From Phyto melanocephala (Eukaryota; Arthropoda; Insecta; Diptera; Rhinophoridae): a stretch of 64,000 bases of DNA. The translations under genes and the position numbers were made by a program. Where the stretch lies: assembly GCA_941918925.1 (NCBI GenBank), contig OW799237.1, positions 74,597,126-74,661,125 on the forward strand, given 5' to 3'. The notes beneath the pieces were generated by a model. The model searched no databases. It saw only the letters and a program-made list of their open reading frames with translations, and had not been told where the DNA came from. Of the stretch, positions 55,103-64,000 are shown one piece after another; the first letter of the stretch is position 1; each line of letters starts with the position of its first letter.

Positions 55103-57064
55103 ATGCTGAGCCATACGCCAGTAAAAAATCCGCCAGTTCCAAGTTCTCAATCTCCTTTATCCCAACCGATAGACCTTGATACGGCATTTTTAGCTGAAAG
55201 ATGTAGTATTTGCAATGAACCTAAAGATGGTAAAGTCGAATGTTTAATAATCGTTAAATGTAACCATGTATTTCATCGCATATGCATTGAAAATTATCTG
55301 TCCGAGAATAACGCATGCCCAGTATGCAATTTACCTTGTGAATTATCCGATTTAAAGAGAGTTTTAAGTTCCGTAAGGCCTGGAAGACCTAAGGGAAAAT
55401 CCCGTGGTGCTCACACTGGACATCAATATACAACACGTAGCGTTTCGCATAATTTAAACCAAGACACACAAGCAATATGTCAAGATAATAATCCCAGTAA
55501 TTTAAACTTAACAACAAATAACATTTCCGAGAATTTAGATAACGAAGCACAGGAAATACCGACAACGTCGCAAAATGAGAATGTTCGTTTAAACAATGGA
55601 AATCCACAGAATATTACTCCACGCGAAGTCGATTATTCTCAAATTAGTAGAATGATGGAAATTAACTTAGGTAGAACTTTAGGAAATTTCAGTACCGTGC
55701 CTCAACCAAGTTTACAACCATCTATAGATTACAATACCATCAATAAAATGATTGAAACAAGTATCTCAAAATTTTTGCATACTATCACGATAACTGGTAA
55801 TAGAAACCCTTCTCAATTATCACTTCCGCAAATAGCTTCTAATAGAACATTAGAGCCCGTTCAAGCTAATACAGTCAATCCACCATTAATGAATAATAGT
55901 TTAGCGAGAGAGAATTTATCTACTCCAAGTTTACCGTGCCGAAATAATTATATTTATCAAAACAGTGTACAGCAACAACAACAACGAATTGTTGGTGGTG
56001 CAAATTTGAATAATACACAACGATCAAACAATACAATTACGTTTGACCCCAATAGGCGGCAACAAAATTCACATAATAATATCAATGAAAATCCACTTGA
56101 AGCACAGGGATTTTTACGTGCTAATGTCCCATCCGATCCTAGATTTAGTCCGAATTCCGTTAACCATCATCCACTTTTATCCCATAATCTTTCGTCCAAT
56201 TCAAGTTTTAACTCAGATAAAGTAACTTCGATTATCCAAAATTGGGGATTAAAGTTCGACGGAACTCCAAATGGTCTTTATGTAGAAGAATTTCTATATC
56301 GTTTACGTTCTCTAACTAATGATTATTTTAACGGAGATTTTAATTTTATTCGTCCCAACTTACATATCGTTTTCGCTGGTAAAGCCAAAAACTGGTTTTG
56401 GTCTTATCATAAGAGAGCCCAACCAATTATATGGGAAGAGTTCTGTAACGCTATCAGAGAGCAGTACAAAGATTTCAAATCTTCATTTGATATTCGGGAA
56501 GAGATACGAAATCGCAGACAGAAACCAGGAGAATCGTTTGATATATTTTATGAGTCCATATCTTCTTTGATTGATCGTCTTTCTCACCCACTTCCAGAGG
56601 TAGAATTGATTGAGATTATTATGAGAAATCTTAGACCCGATATTAGACACGAATTGTTATATCAGCCAATACATTCAATTTCAAAATTAAGAAAGTTAGT
56701 TCAGATGCGAGAGTCTTTTCTTAATGATGAACACGTACGTCGTAACCTTATTGCTAGAAATTCAAATACGTTTGTACCTCGTAGAAATATTGCCGAATTA
56801 GAATATGAAACGACTGATTTAAATTCCGAAATTGGTTGCCATCAGGAAACTTTTATAGATGCAGTCCATAAACCTGAAGTAGTTCCCCGTTGCTGGAATT
56901 GTGATCAGCTTGGTCATTTCTACGAAGATTGTCTTCATGACAGAACCGTGTTTTGTTATGGTTGTGGTGCCAAAAACACCTACAAACCTCAATGTTCCAA
57001 ATGCTTGAACCGCAAGAATTCAAAAAACTGCAAACCTATAGTTCCGCAGAAGGAACAATTATAA
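55103..57064 (+). CDS. gag: Gag with RING-H2 finger, capsid and zinc knuckle
   Basis: A 653-residue structural protein. The start is ATG 55103 (A at -3); the frame is open further upstream but has no ATG. Residues 34-75 form a C3H2C3 RING-H2 finger (C34, C37, C53, H55, H58, C61, C72, C75), the fold of E3 ubiquitin ligases. Residues 92-101 (RPGRPKGKSR) resemble an AT-hook. Residues 110-370 are rich in Asn, Gln and Ser (QQQQ near 293). About 372-550 is a retrotransposon capsid domain (WGLKFDGTPNG, then WFWSYHKRAQPIIWEEFCNA, FDIFYESISSLIDRL, RPDIRHELL). A CX2CX4HX4C knuckle spans 597-610. A second knuckle-like CYGCGAKNTYKPQC at 618-631 has Thr instead of His. It should assemble particles and bind genomic RNA. 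The RING is the odd feature: I know no role for it in Gypsy Gags. The end overlaps pol by 112 nt. Confidence 0.85.
   Translation: MLSHTPVKNPPVPSSQSPLSQPIDLDTAFLAERCSICNEPKDGKVECLIIVKCNHVFHRICIENYLSENNACPVCNLPCELSDLKRVLSSVRPGRPKGKSRGAHTGHQYTTRSVSHNLNQDTQAICQDNNPSNLNLTTNNISENLDNEAQEIPTTSQNENVRLNNGNPQNITPREVDYSQISRMMEINLGRTLGNFSTVPQPSLQPSIDYNTINKMIETSISKFLHTITITGNRNPSQLSLPQIASNRTLEPVQANTVNPPLMNNSLARENLSTPSLPCRNNYIYQNSVQQQQQRIVGGANLNNTQRSNNTITFDPNRRQQNSHNNINENPLEAQGFLRANVPSDPRFSPNSVNHHPLLSHNLSSNSSFNSDKVTSIIQNWGLKFDGTPNGLYVEEFLYRLRSLTNDYFNGDFNFIRPNLHIVFAGKAKNWFWSYHKRAQPIIWEEFCNAIREQYKDFKSSFDIREEIRNRRQKPGESFDIFYESISSLIDRLSHPLPEVELIEIIMRNLRPDIRHELLYQPIHSISKLRKLVQMRESFLNDEHVRRNLIARNSNTFVPRRNIAELEYETTDLNSEIGCHQETFIDAVHKPEVVPRCWNCDQLGHFYEDCLHDRTVFCYGCGAKNTYKPQCSKCLNRKNSKNCKPIVPQKEQL
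55202..55327 (+). other. RING-H2 finger coding segment in gag
   Basis: Spacing is C-X2-C-X15-C-X1-H-X2-H-X2-C-X10-C-P-V-C, with the typical hydrophobic residues (NHVFHRICI) and a Pro inside the last C-P-x-C. All eight zinc ligands are present, so the finger should fold. Confidence 0.85.
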
Positions 57065-60000
57065 ATTCCAAAATAACACCGTGTGTTGATAAAACTTCAG
57101 ACAAGCATGATAATAATAAACCTACTACTACGCAATTCCTTGAAAAATCCTGTAAAGATATAAACACAAATACTTGTGACACTAATTCAGAAAAAGATTA
57201 TAGTAGTTTTAGAATATTGAAACGTAATGTATGTAAAAATTGCAATTACAATTTAGATGCCTCAGAATTAATTTATCCTAGACAGCCTTATCATGAACGT
57301 CTAGAAAACTATTATATAAAACGAAATGAAATTTTCACCGATCTTTCCATTTCAACAATATCAACGTGTCGTCGACCAAAACGTTCGTCAATTCGACTTC
57401 GTAACTTCTATAAACGTCGAAAAGAATGCTCAAAATTACTTGTAGCAGCCATTGTGAATATACATAATGATATGCGCTACTACGCTAAAGTAACTTTTCT
57501 CAATTTTACAGAATACGGATTACTTGATACCGGCGCAAGTATAAGCTGCATTGGTTCAGAATTCGCTCTTGAAAATTTTCGTAAGTTTCCCAATTTTACC
57601 AAATGCAAATCGATAGTAAAGACAGCAGATGGAAAATCACAACAAGTCATAGGTTGGCTTAACGTAGATGTAAAATTTAAGAATATTTCTCGTAAATTAG
57701 ATATTTTTATCATTCCAACAATTTCTCAGAGACTAATCTTGGGAATTGATTTCTGGAGAAAGTTTAATTTAATACCAGATATTATAAGATCAGTCGATGT
57801 AGTTGATAAGTCATCGTTACAATTTTGTCTACAAGACTTATCTGAAATGTCTATTAGTCCGTCCGATATGGATAAATCTAATTGTCCGAATATAGATAAC
57901 TTTTTCTGTGAACTTACCTCTAGTCAACAACAACAACTAAACGCAGTAATATCATTGTTTCCGAATTTTGAAACACAAGGACTCGGTCGCACAAGTTTGA
58001 TAAAGCACGAAATCGATGTAGGTGAAGCAAAAGCAATAAAACAACGTTTTTATCCGGTTTCTCCGGCTGTTGAAAAGCTAATGTTTGCCGAAATAGATAG
58101 AATGCTAGCCCTAGGAGTAATAGAACCGTCATCGTCTCCTTGGAGTAGTCCTATGCGATTAGTAATCAAACCAAATAAAGTTCGTTTGTGTTTGGATGCA
58201 AGAAGAGTAAATTCAGTTACCAAGAAAGATGCATATCCTTTACCGTCAATCGAAGGAATTTTTGCACGATTACCAAAGGCAAATATTATAACCAAGTTAG
58301 ACTTAAAAGATGCCTACTGGCAAATTGAACTAACGAAAGAATCAAGACCATTAACCGCTTTCACTGTACCTGGTAGACCGCTCTATCAATTTGTGGTTAT
58401 GCCATTCGGTCTGTGTACCGCCCCACAAACCATGTGTAGGTTAATAGACAATATCATTCCACCAGATCTTAAAAATTGTGTATTTGGATACTTAGATGAT
58501 GTCCTAATTGTATCGGAAAGTTTTGAACAACACCTTTTAATTTTAGTTCGTATAGCTGAAGAGTTTCGAAAAGCAAATCTGACGCTTAACATTTCAAAAA
58601 GTCACTTTTGCGTGACACGGGTGAAATACCTTGGTTATGTGATTGGAAACGGAGGAATCACTACCGATCCTGATAAGGTTAGTGCTATCAAAGATTGGCC
58701 AGTACCAAAGAACCTCAAACAGGTAAGAGGCTTTTTAGGACTTGCAGGTTGGTATAGAAGATTCATTGAAAATTTCTCCAGCGTCGTTTTTCCTATTACC
58801 GAAACCATATCAACCAAAAAGAAATTTACTTGGACACCTGAAGCCCAGTCAGCATTTGAAAAAGTAAAGTATCTTCTAACCACAGCCCCAGTTCTTAGTA
58901 ACCCTGATTTTAGTCGAAAATTTTTCTTACACTGCGATGCAAGCGATTATGGTATTGGTGCAGTGTTAGTACAACTAGATGATGAAAATCGAGAAAAGCC
59001 TATAGCATATATGAGCAGAAAGCTTAATTCGGCTCAACGCAATTACAGCGTAAAGGAACGAGAATGTCTCGCGGCTTTAGAAGCAATTCAACGTTTTCGA
59101 TGCTATCTCGAGCTTCAAGAATTCGAAGTGATTACCGATCACGCGAGCCTCGTATGGTTAATGCGACAGCCAAACCTAAGTGGACGCTTAGCTCGATGGG
59201 TGTTAAAGCTTCAATCGTACAAATTTACCGTTAGTCATAGAAAGGGCAAGGACCATATCGTACCTGACGCACTTTCGAGGATTCCCTCCGATGAAATTTC
59301 ACAGATAGAACTTCAAACTGAGATAGATTTATCTTCTTCTTGTTTCAACGATGCAGAATACACACAACTAAAGACAAAAATCTTAGACAATCAGGAAAAA
59401 TACCCAGACATACGCGTAGTAGATGACTTTGTTTACATCAGAACACAACATTATGATGGTAATGAACAAAATGAATGCAACGCATGGAAACTTTGGATTC
59501 CAAAAGGCTTAAGAACAGATTTGATAAAAAAATTTCATAACTCCTTGATAACCGCTCACGGAGGAATGCATAAGACACTTGATCTACTAAAACGTAACTT
59601 TTTTTGGCCAGGGATGGTAAAAGAAGTAAGAGAGTATATTCGCAACTGTGAAACCTGTAAAACGACAAAAGCACCAAATTTCGTAATGAAACCCGAAATG
59701 GGAAAACTAGCCGTATCTGTCCGTCCGTTTCAACGGTTATATATAGACTTGTTAGGTCCATATCCAAGAAGTAAGTCTGGACATATTGGATTGCTAATAG
59801 TGTTAGACCACCTGACAAAGTTTCATTGGTTACATCCAGTACGAAAATTTACTTCCATGGCAATTAAAGATTTTATGGAAAAACAAATTTTTCATACATA
59901 TGGCGTTCCTGAAGTTATCGTTAGTGATAATGGATCTCAGTTTAAGGCTAATGATTTGAATGCGTTATTCACCTCACTGGGAATACAACATGTTTACACC

Positions 60001-60561
60001 GCTTACTACTCACCTCAAGCAAATGCTTCAGAACGAGTAAACCGTTCCTTGATCGCTGGTATTCGATCGTACCTGAAATCAGATCATACGAAGTGGGATG
60101 AGCATCTTAGTGCTATTAGTTGCGCACTGCGAAACTCATGTCATCAAGCAATTAACGTATCACCTTATCATGCACTTTTCGGTTTCGATATGATAACTCA
60201 TGGGTCATCGTATGCGTTACTCCGAAATTTGAAACTTCTAGATGAACCATCATATCATTTAAATCGAGATGATAGTTTACAGTTAATACGCAAAGATTTA
60301 CAGAAACATATGAAAATAGCTTATGAACGAAACAAACATTATTATAACTTACGTACTAGACCACAGAAATTCAATGTAGGCCAAGAAGTCTTCCGCAGGA
60401 ATTTTGTACAGAGCAATGCTGTAGCGCGTTTTAATGCAAAATTTGCTCCAATATTTATCAAGGCCAAGGTCAGGGCAAAATTAGGCAATCACTATTATCA
60501 ACTAGAAGACTTAGAGGGCAAACTAATCGGAACATTTCATGCGAAAGATATTCGTCTATAA
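56953..60561 (+). CDS. pol: Pol polyprotein: protease, RT, RNase H, integrase
   Basis: An intact 1202-codon frame in -1 phase to gag, with no initiator ATG at its start. Numbering from 56953: aspartic protease with LLDTGAS at 190-196; RT from about 365 (VIEPSSSPWSSPMRLV, LDLKDAYWQIEL) with a YLDD catalytic box at 513-516 (58489-58500), then the usual FLGLAGWYRRFI; RNase H with CDASDYGIGAVL (Asp at 662) and VITDHASLVWL; integrase with an H-H-C-C finger (HNSLITAHGGMH ... CETCK, about 861-905), then catalytic D932 (YIDLLGP), D992 (SDNGSQF) and E1027 (ASERVNR). The tail (FNVGQEVFRRNF ... GTFHAKDIRL) is a GPY/F-like module of insect Gypsy elements. It copies the RNA and inserts the DNA. Domain order RT-RNase H-integrase is Ty3/Gypsy. 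No chromodomain or env follows. All catalytic residues are present. Confidence 0.9.
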   Translation: MLWLWCQKHLQTSMFQMLEPQEFKKLQTYSSAEGTIINSKITPCVDKTSDKHDNNKPTTTQFLEKSCKDINTNTCDTNSEKDYSSFRILKRNVCKNCNYNLDASELIYPRQPYHERLENYYIKRNEIFTDLSISTISTCRRPKRSSIRLRNFYKRRKECSKLLVAAIVNIHNDMRYYAKVTFLNFTEYGLLDTGASISCIGSEFALENFRKFPNFTKCKSIVKTADGKSQQVIGWLNVDVKFKNISRKLDIFIIPTISQRLILGIDFWRKFNLIPDIIRSVDVVDKSSLQFCLQDLSEMSISPSDMDKSNCPNIDNFFCELTSSQQQQLNAVISLFPNFETQGLGRTSLIKHEIDVGEAKAIKQRFYPVSPAVEKLMFAEIDRMLALGVIEPSSSPWSSPMRLVIKPNKVRLCLDARRVNSVTKKDAYPLPSIEGIFARLPKANIITKLDLKDAYWQIELTKESRPLTAFTVPGRPLYQFVVMPFGLCTAPQTMCRLIDNIIPPDLKNCVFGYLDDVLIVSESFEQHLLILVRIAEEFRKANLTLNISKSHFCVTRVKYLGYVIGNGGITTDPDKVSAIKDWPVPKNLKQVRGFLGLAGWYRRFIENFSSVVFPITETISTKKKFTWTPEAQSAFEKVKYLLTTAPVLSNPDFSRKFFLHCDASDYGIGAVLVQLDDENREKPIAYMSRKLNSAQRNYSVKERECLAALEAIQRFRCYLELQEFEVITDHASLVWLMRQPNLSGRLARWVLKLQSYKFTVSHRKGKDHIVPDALSRIPSDEISQIELQTEIDLSSSCFNDAEYTQLKTKILDNQEKYPDIRVVDDFVYIRTQHYDGNEQNECNAWKLWIPKGLRTDLIKKFHNSLITAHGGMHKTLDLLKRNFFWPGMVKEVREYIRNCETCKTTKAPNFVMKPEMGKLAVSVRPFQRLYIDLLGPYPRSKSGHIGLLIVLDHLTKFHWLHPVRKFTSMAIKDFMEKQIFHTYGVPEVIVSDNGSQFKANDLNALFTSLGIQHVYTAYYSPQANASERVNRSLIAGIRSYLKSDHTKWDEHLSAISCALRNSCHQAINVSPYHALFGFDMITHGSSYALLRNLKLLDEPSYHLNRDDSLQLIRKDLQKHMKIAYERNKHYYNLRTRPQKFNVGQEVFRRNFVQSNAVARFNAKFAPIFIKAKVRAKLGNHYYQLEDLEGKLIGTFHAKDIRL
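57022..57056 (+). promoter_or_regulatory. -1 ribosomal frameshift signal, gag to pol
   Basis: The heptamer A-AAA-AAC (57022-57028) lies in the gag frame (TCA AAA AAC) within the gag/pol overlap and has the correct phase for -1 slippage into pol. A small hairpin GTTCC-GCAGAA-GGAAC (57041-57056) follows 12 nt later. The same heptamer is used by mammary tumour-type retroviruses. Pol has no ATG near its start, which agrees with expression as Gag-Pol. Confidence 0.75.
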
Positions 60562-60610
60562 TTCCTTTCCAGCTAATATTGTTACTCAAAGAGCCAATAT
60601 TATCCGGTTT
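60562..60610 (+). other. 49-bp gap before the 3' LTR, no polypurine tract
   Basis: This segment separates the pol stop from the 3' LTR. The bases just before the LTR (AATATTATCCGGTTT) are not purine-rich, and the longest purine run is AAAGAG. CCGGTTT here also occurs 6 bp before the end of each LTR. Confidence 0.7.
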
Positions 60611-62282
60611 TGTAGTATACGATTTTTTCTAGAACTCAGGACCTAATGTCATTAAATTTTTACGCTAATATTTTTTTTCTCGTTCGAGGAAATTTAACTC
60701 TCAACACCAAATTTGTTTTAACTAATTCTTAAAGAAATTTTGCTGTAGTATTGACTTATGAAACATATAAGAAATTATTTCAACCAAAGAAATTGTCCAT
60801 TTATTTGCTAAATAAAACTTTTCACTAATTAAAACTTTCAGTCACGTGAACACATAAATTTGCTCTTACCCAATAAATACAATATATAGTAGATATGTAT
60901 TAACTTTCAAGCTTATATTAAATATGGTTAAAAATTATCATTGAGTATATGTATACAATAAAAACATCTTTTATTTAATTTTAGTTAGATATATAACATT
61001 AGAAGTTATTTTAAAACCAAAATAAGTTAACGAAGAAACATAAGCAATAAAACACCATCTAGATGTCGAACGTACGAACAATAGAAATAGGTAGTATTTT
61101 GTTTGTTTTGACATTTACGTTAAACCTACTTAACACATCTTCAAGTTCGAATCAAATTGACATTAACATTAAATGAAGCTTTTAACTTCCTTTTTCTTTT
61201 GGATTCTGGAGAAGTAGCAAGCAAATTCGGGTAATCGGTGAAAATATAAAATCTAAAATTAGAATATCCATCCTCTTTGAAAGTTGGAACAAGTTTGTTT
61301 GTAACCAATTGTTATAGCGTAGGCTGAGGTAAATATAAAATATTTTAGATGTTAATACTTAATATTTACAGAATAACTTTAAATTGTTAGGAACATAGCG
61401 TTGGCGAGAAACGTGTTTCGTAACGTTCGAGTGCTAACCAATGTACTCCGAACAGCCTTCGCTAGCAGAACATCAACCCTTGGTTTTATTTATTTTGCAA
61501 CGCATAAAGTAAAAGCCCACACTCGTATAAATTTTGCAAAAGAACCACAAGAGTAGTCTAAAACCCGAGAAAGCCACATCCATCCATCATCCTTGAAATA
61601 AGGTTCATCACAAAATCCCAAAGAAAAACTAAGTCAAAATTCTTTGCCACAGTTCAATCACCTGCTATACCAATTATTTTTGTAAAAAACCGATATGATT
61701 AGTCGCTGCAGTAAATTAAACATCAAAAAGCAATGTTTCTAAACATTATCTTAACGTTCATTAAAAGCACCTACTTGCAATATTGAAAAAAAATAGTAAC
61801 TAATTTCATCACAGCCAAGAGAATACTATAAAGTAGTTTGACACACCGAATAATAACATCCCAACCCCATAGAAAAGTCCAGCTGCATTACAGAAAATCG
61901 CAAATCTTAATTAAAGTTAGTGTACATACATAGTTAGTTATCTACCTAAAATGCAAAGTAAGAAACAGGAAAGAAATAAACCAAATCTAAATACAGAGAA
62001 AAATTGATCAGCAATTATTATATGCACTTATGTAGAAAAAGAATTTTAAAACAAAAGCGATACCTAAGATTTAAGAAACCTCAAAATGAAAATAACGATG
62101 AATGAAAAGTGAAAAGTAACAATAATTTTAAGTGTATTTAAGCTATATAAAAAAATTAAATAATAGTAACATAAAAGAGAAGAAAAAAAAAATATAAAAA
62201 CACAACAAATTGTAAGGCGTAAAAAATGCCAAAGTTCATAAAAGTCACATTTGTCTGCAAAATAACTAATGTCAAGCAACCA

Positions 62283-62313
<31 letters not shown>

Positions 62314-63761
62314 AACAATAACAGCAGTCACACATAATATACACACATAAGACAAAAAAAAAAAAAAACTATTTAACTTAACCTCATTATTAGCATCATC
62401 TTTAAACCAACTGCATCGAGTTCGAGGAGGCCTCATCGATCATCGTAATTAAGTTGGGTGAGTGTTGTATTGTTTATTTTATTATTATCTCTTTCTTTTT
62501 GAGTAAAATTTTTTTGTCAAAGTTCGTACATACGAAGTACAAGAGAAGTAGTAGTAATTGCCTATGTGTGCAGATTTCAGCTGTTTTTGTAATTGACTTA
62601 AAATCTGTATATTGTGTCTTTATATAAACATTTCTAGTTAAAGTAAACAAACCAATTGCTTCTCTTGATACGTTTATTTACTGTCTGCATAAAAATGAAT
62701 TTAACCCATAGTGAACCGGATTAAAACTACTTTTACAGATTGTTTGTGTAGTTAAGAGAACAAAAAAAATGTTTATAAATAAAATTAGATACGTTTAAAT
62801 CTTAACAATATAGAATAAAAGTGAAAGAACACTATTATACATCTTGTAACTTTATATTTTTCATTGAATTTATAAACCGAATTTATAATTATGATTAATT
62901 TAAAAATTTCGTAGTAAATATTGATTTTACTTGGTACGTTAGTTAAAGTAAGATTAAGATTAATAAACCTCGTCCGGAGTCAGTTTATTTAATGTTAAAA
63001 TATGGAATATTATTTAATTATTGATTATAATTGACTGATTATTTTAGATCATGTTATGATTCTTATAAAACTTATATTAGATTATTATTTCTCCGGTTGA
63101 AATAAAAGTTTATACACATAATGAATTGGTAAAATAAAAAAATTAATCTGTTTTCAATTATGTGATGGAAAGTTAGGATAAGAGCAACAGTGGGATTCTA
63201 CATAGTATGTGCGTCAGTAGAATCAAGGTAGGGAGGGTAATGAGGCGCTAGTTCCCCATAACATCTGGGATACTTTTTTTTCTTAACCAGCAACTTGATC
63301 AATACCAATTGTTAGAATCATATCTCATTCATAATCACAAGGGGGCATAGTTTTTTTTTTGATTTTGTGATTTTTGTGATCTGGTCCATAGTAAGATTAA
63401 CGTAGAGTAAAGTAAAAACTAGGGAGTCTATAATAAAGACTTTATGATAGAACAGAGGTAAGGCTAAAGAGGACACGAACTCCCCCAACCCCGACTGATC
63501 GCTAGCGATATAATGGCTCCCGCAGTCCTCTTTTCCTATCACTCGCAAAAACTTCACCACCGTGTGTCTAGAAGTAGTTTGGCGGGTAGGCTGAATTGCA
63601 TCGCACACTTAACCGGCACATTTCCCATATCCGTACACGTTACAGGTACATAAGAATATATGTACGTAGACAAATAGGCAACAATTACCTTACCTACGGG
63701 AAATAACGTTACATAAGGAAGATGACATTGCCGAGGAAAAATTTTGTTCCGGTTTATCACA
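60611..63761 (+). repeat. 3' LTR, 3151 bp
   Basis: Nearly identical partner of 51225-54375, with the same TG...CA ends and the same internal frames. It is followed by GTAC (63762-63765), the target duplication. Confidence 0.9.
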
Positions 63762-63863
63762 GTACCTGGACACTCAAACCCCTAGCCAAATTAGAAATAT
63801 ATTTAAATCAGAGTTAAATTCGTAAAATGTCTGGCTAGAAACATGTGCATGACGGAGGATTAA

Positions 63864-64000
63864 TAAAAAAATAAGTAATAAAGCTTCAATCCCTAGGGTA
63901 TAAAAACAGGTAAAAACTATATTTTGGTATTATTTTGCTACCCTACGTAACTTCTAAAATATAAGTTATTAAATTAATTCAAATTGTTTTAGTTACAGCG
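63864..64000. other. AT-rich flank
   Basis: A TCCCTAGGGTATAAAAACAGG piece (63890-63910) resembles the end of the Helentron-like family. Nothing else is visible before the window ends. Confidence 0.3.

Larger units (their letters stand above)
51225..63761 (+). mobile_element. Ty3/Gypsy LTR retrotransposon, very long LTRs
   Basis: A full-length 12.5-kb element: 5' LTR, primer site, leader, gag, pol, 3' LTR. It is flanked by GTAC duplications (51221-51224 and 63762-63765), and both LTRs run from TG to CA. No env frame exists between pol and the 3' LTR (49 bp). LTR near-identity and open gag and pol frames indicate a recent insertion. Long LTRs, lysine-tRNA priming and the Gag/integrase style recall Osvaldo/Ulysses-like or Mdg3-like Gypsy groups of flies. 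The exact clade is my guess. Confidence 0.9.
50896..63859. mobile_element. piggyBac-type TTAA MITE, split by the Gypsy element
   Basis: The left end CCCTACGTCATGCACATGTT (50896) and the right end, inverse of TCCTCCGTCATGCACATGTT (ending 63859), match at 18 of 20 positions and lie directly inside TTAA (50892-50895 and 63860-63863). Removing the retrotransposon and one GTAC leaves a MITE of about 423 bp. A palindrome TGTCTGGCCAGACA is at 50941-50954, 45 bp from the left end. It has no coding capacity. Confidence 0.75.

Noticed and set aside
55389..55607. Minus-strand frames overlapping gag and pol (for example 57480-57713 and 59438-59818)
   Set aside because: They are shadows of the plus-strand coding frames.
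1..64000. Host protein-coding exons, CRISPR arrays, bacterial-type operons
   Set aside because: No frame matches a host gene family that I recognise, there are no spaced direct repeats of CRISPR type, and the composition is that of eukaryotic repeat-rich DNA.

Overview
The window looks like intergenic or heterochromatin-like DNA from a fly (Diptera, probably a calyptrate relative of blowflies, house flies or stable flies). This is an inference from strong AT-richness and from the mix of transposons. I found no convincing host protein-coding exon, no rRNA gene, no bona fide tRNA gene and no CRISPR array. Nearly everything recognisable is a transposable element or a relic of one, often nested.

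Layout. 0-4 kb holds an unidentified GC-richer block and a LINE reverse-transcriptase relic. 4-12 kb holds a transposase relic, two long direct copies (4953-7117 and 9915-11790) of a DINE-1/Helentron-like non-autonomous element that carry the same nested mariner-like element, and a deleted DD41D-type mariner (8506-9259). 12-20 kb holds an inverted-repeat element, a piggyBac-like relic ending at TTAA (14728) and a 5'-truncated LINE with a long open RT frame (17637-19970). 21-29 kb holds three TIR elements (21079, 21931 and 27627), a LINE RNase H fragment and a Tc1-like relic. 29-50 kb holds more Helentron-like copies, a TTAA element carrying a tRNA-derived SINE, a hairpin MITE inserted into a copy of itself, two copies of an AT-only TIR element (one split by an antisense LINE, one by a hairpin MITE) and another TTAA element.

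The main object lies at 51225-63761. It is a complete-looking Ty3/Gypsy LTR retrotransposon with unusually long LTRs (3151 bp each, nearly identical), GTAC target duplications and a tRNA-Lys-type primer site. gag (55103-57064) and pol (open from 56953 to 60561) overlap, and a canonical A-AAA-AAC slippery heptamer lies in the overlap. The Gag carries an N-terminal RING-H2 finger followed by an AT-hook-like basic patch, an arrangement I do not recognise from described Gypsy elements. The element sits inside a TTAA-flanked piggyBac-type MITE (50896-63859).

How the parts work together. In the Gypsy element the LTR would drive a genomic RNA, Gag would assemble the particle, a -1 frameshift would give Gag-Pol, and tRNA-Lys would prime reverse transcription. 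No polypurine tract is visible next to the 3' LTR, which is odd for such a young copy. All other coding remnants are broken, so the remaining elements are non-autonomous or dead.
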